From positions 87,853 to 151,852 of the forward strand of contig CAZPKF010000004.1 in assembly GCA_964587155.1 (NCBI GenBank): a stretch of 64,000 nucleotides of DNA, given 5' to 3'. The notes below the pieces were generated by a model. It worked only from the letters and a program-made list of their open reading frames with translations, was not told the DNA's origin and did no database searches. This stretch comes from Hallerella sp964587155. GTDB taxonomy: Bacteria > Fibrobacterota > Fibrobacteria > Fibrobacterales > Fibrobacteraceae. Below are positions 58,321 to 64,000 of this stretch, piece after piece (positions within the stretch are counted from its first letter, which is position 1; each line of letters begins with the position of its first letter). The translations under genes were made by a program, and so were the position numbers.

Positions 58321-60477
58321 TTACTTGTAATAATAAGTCAAACCGTTCGGGAAAAGGATCGCAGTCATTGCAGATACATCGACAGTCGAAACCGAAGGTA
58401 CGGTTCCACCGTAAATAATCATGCTGCCGGAACCTTGCGGTTTGAACGCCGCATTAGAAGATCCGTAATAATTGGCATTTGTATAAGAAGTCGACGAGCA
58501 AGACGGATACTCTTCGGTCTGGCTGCCAAATCCGAGCAAAACGCCGCCCGAAATGGAGAAGCCTTTGTCCGTATCGATCAATCCGCCCGATTGATTGGTA
58601 GAACAACCTCCACTGTTTCCGCCAAAGCCTCCGCCAAAACCGCCAAAATTTCCACCGCCCATGCCGCCACTCGAAAGCAGTTCCAAAATGACAACGCCTC
58701 CCGTCTGATACGCAGAACCATTTGCGTCCAAAACATCCACATCGTTTCCCGAAACACTGAGGTAATGATAGCCTCCGCTAATTTGAATTTCTCCCCAGGA
58801 ACTCGACTGCATTCCCCCGCCGAAGCCTCCGCCAAAGCCGCCATTCGAAGAAGAATTTTTCGAAGCGCCCCCGGCGGCATTCCAAGCGTCATCCGTTGCA
58901 AAAACAGCAGTAATGCCCGCTTCCGCATATATGTAAACGCCTTCAAAGCCTTCAACAGCCTGCGTCACATTGATTGTACTTCCGCGCAAATAAAGGTTAC
59001 TGTCCGCATGGATTCCGTCATCACCAGAACTTATCGTCACCGAGCCTCCGACCATGTAAACATGGCCATTGGAATGGATGCCATCGTCCAACGTGGATGT
59101 GAGATTCAGAATTCCATCGTAAACGAAAATGGAGCTGTCCGCTTTTATCGCCTTTCCCGATGCGTTGACTTTTGCATTAGGCGTGCTTACGCTGTCATCA
59201 AACAAAATGTAATTCGACGCTTGAATGCCGTCATCCGCAGCCTGAATGGTGAAGGTCCCCCCCGTAATTTCAACATGGCCCTTGCCACTTGCCAACTTCA
59301 CCACATCGTCTTCGTCCGATTGGATTGCGTCGCCCGTTTCCGTCGTCAAAGTGAACATTCCGGCGTCAATTGAAACAGAGCTTTTCCCTTTGATGGCGTT
59401 GTTTTTCGCATTCACCTCTACCGTTGGAGCACCGCCGAGTTCATCATCCAAACGGAATTTCAAATCGTTGCTTGTCTGAATTCCATTATTCCAATTACCG
59501 AATACATTCAACGTTCCTCCGCCTTTGATGGTCAAATCATCTTTTGCATAAATACAAGCTTTGGTCGTATCTGTTTTCGTTTCACCGTTTTTGATATAAG
59601 TGTAAACTTTGTTTCGGCTAGAGCCGTCCGAAAGCGTGTTCGTTGTGCCTTTCACGGCAACGAGAAACGTCTTGTCAGAAGATTGCGCATAAATCGGAGC
59701 ATCGCTGCTAGCAAGGGAAATTCCATTCAAATAAAGGTAAACCTTATCGGTTGTCGGTGCCGCTACAATGATTTGACCATCATCTGAACTGCCCGTGAAA
59801 TAGTAACTTCCTCCACAAGAAACTGTCACCGTAGAACCGTCCACCGCAATACAGCCATTATCTTCTTCGACGGAAACTTCCGCCGCCCTGAACGTAATCT
59901 TTGGATTCGCTCCGTTTGATACCGACACAGAACTCGAAGAGATTCCACCACTAGAAGAACTTCCCAAAGGATTTTCGCCCGATGACGATTCGATGAAGAT
60001 TCCCGTTTCCGAAGAAGAATATCCCTCGCCGCTCGAAGATGAAGCCGCACTCAGATAGTTTTTGACACAATTCGCCAAAGTCACATCGTAATAATAAGAG
60101 CCCTGAGCGTCGCTGTAAAAGTAAAAGTTTCCTACGATGGAAACAGGTTCCGCCGTTTCTCCGCAAACCGCGCGGCTCCCCGTTTGAACAGTATCTCCCG
60201 TCACCGGATCCACGATGACTCCCGAAGAATCCCCCGATGGATTTTCCGACTCCGGATACAGAATGGAACCGTTCGCCAAAACGGAATAAACGATTTCCCC
60301 TGCCGCATCATAACAGTACGTGTTCCCTAGACCATCCGCATAAGCAGCATAAGTCCCGCAAACACCAACGCTTTCCACACTTTCTGATGCCGAACTTGAA
60401 GAATCTCCACAACCTAAAATCGCCACGCAGCCAACTGCACAGACCGCCATCAAACTTTTTGAAATAAAAAATTTCAT
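58321..60477 (-). CDS. Carbohydrate-binding beta-helix lipoprotein (Cthe_2159-like), second paralogue with Gly-rich insert
   Basis: A 718-residue lipoprotein (lipobox AILGC, Cys23). The N-terminal part has two short YxxYxDxxGxxY units (YAAYADGLGNTYCYD and YFYSDAQGSYYYD), each with a paired Cys, perhaps a fold of its own. A Ser linker follows (about 145-190), then a beta-helix body (IYAKDDLTIKGGGTLNVFGN, NNAIKGKSSVSIDAGMFTL, KAIKADSSIFVYDGI). The helix is interrupted by Gly-rich inserts (GGFGGGFGGGM and GGNFGGFGGGFGGNSGG). AAAGGAG precedes ATG 60477, so a start 49 codons earlier is rejected. Confidence 0.82.
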   Translation of the reverse strand: MKFFISKSLMAVCAVGCVAILGCGDSSSSASESVESVGVCGTYAAYADGLGNTYCYDAAGEIVYSVLANGSILYPESENPSGDSSGVIVDPVTGDTVQTGSRAVCGETAEPVSIVGNFYFYSDAQGSYYYDVTLANCVKNYLSAASSSSGEGYSSSETGIFIESSSGENPLGSSSSGGISSSSVSVSNGANPKITFRAAEVSVEEDNGCIAVDGSTVTVSCGGSYYFTGSSDDGQIIVAAPTTDKVYLYLNGISLASSDAPIYAQSSDKTFLVAVKGTTNTLSDGSSRNKVYTYIKNGETKTDTTKACIYAKDDLTIKGGGTLNVFGNWNNGIQTSNDLKFRLDDELGGAPTVEVNAKNNAIKGKSSVSIDAGMFTLTTETGDAIQSDEDDVVKLASGKGHVEITGGTFTIQAADDGIQASNYILFDDSVSTPNAKVNASGKAIKADSSIFVYDGILNLTSTLDDGIHSNGHVYMVGGSVTISSGDDGIHADSNLYLRGSTINVTQAVEGFEGVYIYAEAGITAVFATDDAWNAAGGASKNSSSNGGFGGGFGGGMQSSSWGEIQISGGYHYLSVSGNDVDVLDANGSAYQTGGVVILELLSSGGMGGGNFGGFGGGFGGNSGGCSTNQSGGLIDTDKGFSISGGVLLGFGSQTEEYPSCSSTSYTNANYYGSSNAAFKPQGSGSMIIYGGTVPSVSTVDVSAMTAILFPNGLTYYYK

Positions 60478-60668
60478 GTTAACTCCTTTTCCATCAAAAT
60501 TACGCCATTTAAGCGCCCTTTTACAGGGAAAAAAACGTTTTAAATTCCCCGTTTTCGGGGTGAAAATTCCCACTTCGGTCAAATTGGGAAGAAAGTATTC
60601 GGATTTTTCAAGCGCGGAAAGCAACGCTTTTTATGAAAACATCCCCGACTCAAAAAACATTCTTGAAT

Positions 60669-60677
60669 TACATTTTG
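60669..60677 (+). promoter_or_regulatory. -10-like TACATTTTG before the membrane glycosyltransferase
   Basis: TACATTTTG ends 5 nt before the ATG at 60683, with no ribosome site between them. It is a variant of the TATATTTG element found at several other starts in the window. Confidence 0.45.
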
Positions 60678-60682
60678 CAAAC

Positions 60683-61822
60683 ATGATTTTGCTCATTTTG
60701 GAATATCTCTTCGTTCTGCTTATCGTACTGACGGCTCTTTTTTACGCCGCCTTCGAATGGCGACTTTTCCGGGCATTGGGAAAAGTCCGCTTGGGAGACT
60801 CCATCCAAAATCCCCTTCCGAGCGTGAGCATCCTCGTTGCCGCCCGAAACGAAGAAGCGGGATTAGCCAACACTCTAAACTCCCTAATGAAGCAACGTTA
60901 CAAGGGACGTTGGGACATTTGGATTGCCGATGACCGCTCAACGGACAATACCCCAAAGATTCTCGCCGAATACCGGGAAAAGTTCCCCGACCGCATCCAT
61001 GTTGTGACCATTTCCCAATTGACTCCCGGCGAAAGTGCGAAAAAAAATGCCATTGCAAAGCTTGTCGCCGCATCCTCCGGAGAAATTCTCCTTTTGACCG
61101 ATGCGGATTGCATTGTCCCGCCAACGTGGATCCGCGCCACGGTCCGCGAGTTCGAACCCGGAGTTGATTTTGTCGCCGGGCATTCTTACATCGAACTCCC
61201 CGAAGGGCGTTCCAATTGGCTATTGAATATGCAAGCCGTCGAAACCATGGCTTACCGCATAGCGGGGACCGGCGCCATCGCCATGGGACTTCCCATCACA
61301 AGCACAGGGAACAACCTGGCCTACAGACGCAGTTTCTTTGAAGATGTCCACGGCTTTGAAGGCGTTTCCAAAATTCAAAGCGGCGACGACGACCTGTTGT
61401 TGCAGAAACTGGCCCGCGAAGCCCCATGGAAAGCGCACTACTCCATCGATCCAGAAGCATTCGTCAAAACTCAGGGGAAAGAGACCTTACCCGAACTTTG
61501 GGAACAGCGAAAGCGCTGGGCCTCGAAAACCACTTACTACGCACCAAAGACCGTTCTCCTTTTATCCATCGTATTCCTCTTTTTCTGCCTGATTTCTTTG
61601 GGATACATTCTTTCGTTTTTCAGTTTCAAAATCTTTTTAGCGACCGCATTCGGTGCCGGGTTGAAACTTATCGGTGACTCTTGCGTGGAACTCCGCGGGC
61701 TGCGAATATTCCATCAACAGCAACTATTCAAATGGTTCCTTCCCGTGGAAATCATCCATGCGCCGTTCACCGTCTTCGCCGTGCTCTTTGGAATCGCCGG
61801 TCATTTTAAATGGAAAGGTTAA
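60683..61822 (+). CDS. Membrane family 2 glycosyltransferase with Q-x-x-R-W motif
   Basis: A 379-residue integral membrane transferase. An N-terminal helix (ILEYLFVLLIVLTALFYAAF) leads into a GT-A domain with VAARNEE (about 50), DDRSTDN (about 80), the DAD metal motif in LLTDADCIVPP (about 137), the third Asp in QSGDDDLLLQ (about 235) and EQRKRWASK, the QxxRW acceptor motif (about 275). Two to three C-terminal helices follow. The motif set fits processive or lipid-acceptor enzymes (GT2/GT21). ATG 60683 is chosen because a start at 60476 would run through the divergent lipoprotein promoter. topB follows 5 nt downstream. Confidence 0.85.
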   Translation: MILLILEYLFVLLIVLTALFYAAFEWRLFRALGKVRLGDSIQNPLPSVSILVAARNEEAGLANTLNSLMKQRYKGRWDIWIADDRSTDNTPKILAEYREKFPDRIHVVTISQLTPGESAKKNAIAKLVAASSGEILLLTDADCIVPPTWIRATVREFEPGVDFVAGHSYIELPEGRSNWLLNMQAVETMAYRIAGTGAIAMGLPITSTGNNLAYRRSFFEDVHGFEGVSKIQSGDDDLLLQKLAREAPWKAHYSIDPEAFVKTQGKETLPELWEQRKRWASKTTYYAPKTVLLLSIVFLFFCLISLGYILSFFSFKIFLATAFGAGLKLIGDSCVELRGLRIFHQQQLFKWFLPVEIIHAPFTVFAVLFGIAGHFKWKG

Positions 61823-61827
61823 TTCAA

Positions 61828-64000
61828 ATGGTCAAAAAAACAGAATCCTCCGTTGAAAAACGGACATTGGTCATCGCAGAAAAACCGAGCGTCGCCGCAG
61901 ATCTCGCCCGCGCAATCACCACCGGCGGAAAATTCAAAAAAGAGAAGAATTATTTTGAAAACGAAGCCTACATCGTCTCTTGGGCTTTAGGACATTTGGT
62001 CACATTATGTGATCCGAAAGAGATGAGCGACAAATACAAAACCTGGAACATGGAAACGCTCCCCATCCTGCCAGAAAATTTTGAACTCAAAGCCATTCCA
62101 ACTACAAAATCCCAGCTGTCCGCCTTGGGAAAACTCATCCGGCGCAAAGACGTGGGAACCATCATCAACGCATGCGATGCGGGCCGCGAAGGCGAATTGA
62201 TTTTCCACTATATCCTAGAATTTGAAAAAGGAAAAACGGGGTTGAAGGGAAAAGTTTTGAAACGGCTTTGGATGCAAAGCATGACTCAGAGTTCCATCCG
62301 CGAAGCGTTTGAACGGTTGCGCACAAGCGAAGATATGCAAAATCTGCTCGATGCCGCCATTTCACGTTCCGAAGCGGACTGGCTCGTGGGCATCAACGGA
62401 TCTCGTGGACTGACCGCTTACAATAGCCGTTTTGGAGGATTTCAACTGACGCCCTGCGGACGCGTCCAAACGCCGACTCTCGCCATGATTGTCAACCGCG
62501 AAGAAGAGCGCAACGCATTCGTTTCAAAACCATATTGGACAATCCGCGGGACATTCAAATCCGGAGATTCTGAATACACCGGGAAATGGATTCTTCCCGA
62601 AGCTAAAACGGACAAGGACCGTATTTGGGAAGAGGAAAAGGCCCTGACGATAGTCAAAAAATGCCAGGGAAAAACCGGGACCGTAACCGAAACGACGAAG
62701 CCTTCGTTTCAAAAATGCGGTCCCCTGTACGATTTGACAACACTCCAACGCGAAGCGAACAGCCGATTTGGATTCAGTGCGAAGACAACGCTTTCCATCG
62801 CCCAGGCCCTTTATGAGCGACACAAGCTCACGTCTTATCCGCGAACCGACAGCCGCGCCCTGCCCGAAGATTACGTGAGCACGGTCAAAAAAACATTGGG
62901 CACTATGGAAGGCGGACTTTCCCCTTTTGCCGCCAAAGCGTTAGAAAACGGCTGGGTAAAAAAAGATCCGCGCATTTTTAACAACGCTAAAATTTCGGAC
63001 CACTTTGCAATCATTCCCACGGGCAACAAGATGAAATCCCTCTCCGAAGCGGAGTTGAAAATTTACACGATGATTTGCCAACGCTTCATCGCCGTCTTTT
63101 ATCCGCCAGCCGAATACTTGAACACGACCCGTCTCACAGAAATCGAAGGGGAAAATTTTTTAACCGAAGGAAAAATTCTGAAAACGCCCGGATTCAAGGA
63201 AGTTTACGGAAAATCTTCTGACGACGAGGCGAATGTTTCCCCTATTGACAACAGCGGAAAAGCGACCGCGCTGGATTTCGAAATTACAAGCGAACACACA
63301 AACCCGCCACCGCGTTACACAGAAAGCACTCTTCTTTCCATGATGGAAAATGCGGGGAAACTGGTCAAAGACGACGACTTGGCCGATGCGATGAAAGACC
63401 GCGGCATGGGTACGCCAGCGACACGGGCGGCCATCATCGAAAAATTGATTTCCGACAAATACATGGTCCGCGACGGCAAAGAATTGGTTCCGACAAGCAA
63501 AGCTTTTGGCTTGATCCACATCGCACGGGCGATGAAAATTGACAACCTGACCAGTCCGGAACTCACCGGAGAATGGGAATTCCAGCTTTCCCAAATTGAA
63601 AAAGGCAGGGAAACCCGCGAAAACTTCATGAAGGGGATCGAAGACCTGACGACCAGAATGGTTTCGAACATCCGAAATTTCAAGGAAGAAGACACGCGGA
63701 AAGAAGCCGTGTTCAGCCCGGTTTGCGGCAAGAAAGTTTACGAGAGCGTTTCCCGTTTTGAAACAGAAGACGGCATCCAAATCCGAAAAATTCTGAGCGG
63801 GCGAAAAATGGCTGAAGAAGACGTTGTCTCACTTCTGACTCAAGGGAAAATCGGTCCGCTGACCGGCTTCCGCTCCAAACGCGGTGCGGAATTTTCCGCC
63901 GGGCTCGTTCTCGAAGACGGAAAAGTCAAATTTGTTTTTGACAATGCGGAATCCGATGACATTGAACTCGGCGAAGAAATCGGCAAATCCCCCATCGACG
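61828..64000 (+). CDS. topB: DNA topoisomerase III, partial (3' end outside window)
   Basis: A type IA topoisomerase that decatenates and relaxes DNA. From ATG 61828 the frame is open for 724 codons to the window edge. The toprim domain begins TLVIAEKPSVAADLARAI and has the acidic motif CDAGREGELIFHY (about 114-126). The catalytic Tyr is in LTSYPRTDSR (about 335-344), and GMGTPATRAAIIEKL (about 527) is the strand-passage region. The last visible part (SGRKMAEEDVVSLLTQGKIG, then GFRSKRGAEFSAGL) is the topoisomerase C-terminal repeat. It is read after only 5 nt from the glycosyltransferase stop, so the two share a transcript. Confidence 0.95.
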   Translation, partial: MVKKTESSVEKRTLVIAEKPSVAADLARAITTGGKFKKEKNYFENEAYIVSWALGHLVTLCDPKEMSDKYKTWNMETLPILPENFELKAIPTTKSQLSALGKLIRRKDVGTIINACDAGREGELIFHYILEFEKGKTGLKGKVLKRLWMQSMTQSSIREAFERLRTSEDMQNLLDAAISRSEADWLVGINGSRGLTAYNSRFGGFQLTPCGRVQTPTLAMIVNREEERNAFVSKPYWTIRGTFKSGDSEYTGKWILPEAKTDKDRIWEEEKALTIVKKCQGKTGTVTETTKPSFQKCGPLYDLTTLQREANSRFGFSAKTTLSIAQALYERHKLTSYPRTDSRALPEDYVSTVKKTLGTMEGGLSPFAAKALENGWVKKDPRIFNNAKISDHFAIIPTGNKMKSLSEAELKIYTMICQRFIAVFYPPAEYLNTTRLTEIEGENFLTEGKILKTPGFKEVYGKSSDDEANVSPIDNSGKATALDFEITSEHTNPPPRYTESTLLSMMENAGKLVKDDDLADAMKDRGMGTPATRAAIIEKLISDKYMVRDGKELVPTSKAFGLIHIARAMKIDNLTSPELTGEWEFQLSQIEKGRETRENFMKGIEDLTTRMVSNIRNFKEEDTRKEAVFSPVCGKKVYESVSRFETEDGIQIRKILSGRKMAEEDVVSLLTQGKIGPLTGFRSKRGAEFSAGLVLEDGKVKFVFDNAESDDIELGEEIGKSPID

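Noticed and set aside
60478..60682. Extended N-terminus for the membrane glycosyltransferase, or for the divergent lipoprotein
   Set aside because: Both extensions cross the region that must hold the two divergent promoters. The shorter starts are supported by AAAGGAG (lipoprotein) and the TACATTTTG box (transferase).

Overview
The window reads as a chromosomal segment of a Fibrobacter-like bacterium (Fibrobacterota, FCB group). The evidence is a family-8 cellulase with Ser-only linkers and a C-terminal type IX-secretion-like sorting module, many lipoproteins whose Cys is followed by Ser/Glu-rich spacers, a TIGR02147-type regulator (a family expanded in Fibrobacter), and a diheme-type succinate/fumarate oxidoreductase suited to a succinate producer. 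The envelope gene set (BamA, Skp, TamA/TamB, EnvC/FtsX) is diderm. No prophage, insertion sequence or CRISPR array was seen. Genes are packed, with many 4-nt ATGA/GTGA and 1-nt TGATG/TAATG overlaps. Several transcription units appear to start leaderless from a TATATT-like box 6-8 nt before the start codon.

Layout. 1-753: the 3' part of the region is the start of a sugar-kinase-like (AmgK-type) gene that runs off the left edge. 754-4147: trpE and a trpG-trpD fusion behind a trp attenuator, with a 23-residue leader peptide containing three Trp codons in a row, an antiterminator and a terminator. 4162-6667: a glycosyltransferase and argH. 6686-10276 (minus): chorismate mutase, prephenate dehydrogenase, an AroA-like protein with an eroded active site, and NAD kinase. 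10303-12203: mnmA-dapF. 12329-15127: the modular GH8 enzyme with a 45-bp tandem repeat. 15425-23603 (minus): cysE, nth, three related lipoproteins, two PEGA-domain membrane proteins and the TIGR02147 regulator. 24175-28616 (minus): a TPR-like lipoprotein, bamA and skp.

28730-33177: a glycogen-synthase-like protein lacking key motifs, a Ser-linker lipoprotein, and a Ser/Thr kinase with a CvpA-family protein. 33358-37394 (minus): ndk and sdhCAB. 37434-40938 (minus): a partner-switching set (small HATPase-like protein, STAS-HATPase fusion, STAS protein) followed by a SurA-like/TPR lipoprotein. 40981-46754: tamB-tamA. 46983-48904: a HemY-type oxidase, tRNA-Leu(UAA) and a small unknown gene. 48888-53823 (minus): ftsX, envC, holB and recJ. 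53864-56261: ybbR, tsaD and a small exported protein. 56430-60477 (minus): two tandem carbohydrate-binding beta-helix-like lipoproteins. 60683-64000: a membrane glycosyltransferase and topB, which runs off the right edge.

The best candidates for undescribed biology are the lipoprotein/PEGA operon (16357-22079), the STAS/HATPase/SurA-like operon (37434-40938), the two enzyme relatives that have lost catalytic motifs (AroA-like and GlgA-like), and the trp attenuator whose leader peptide mRNA may itself be nearly leaderless.
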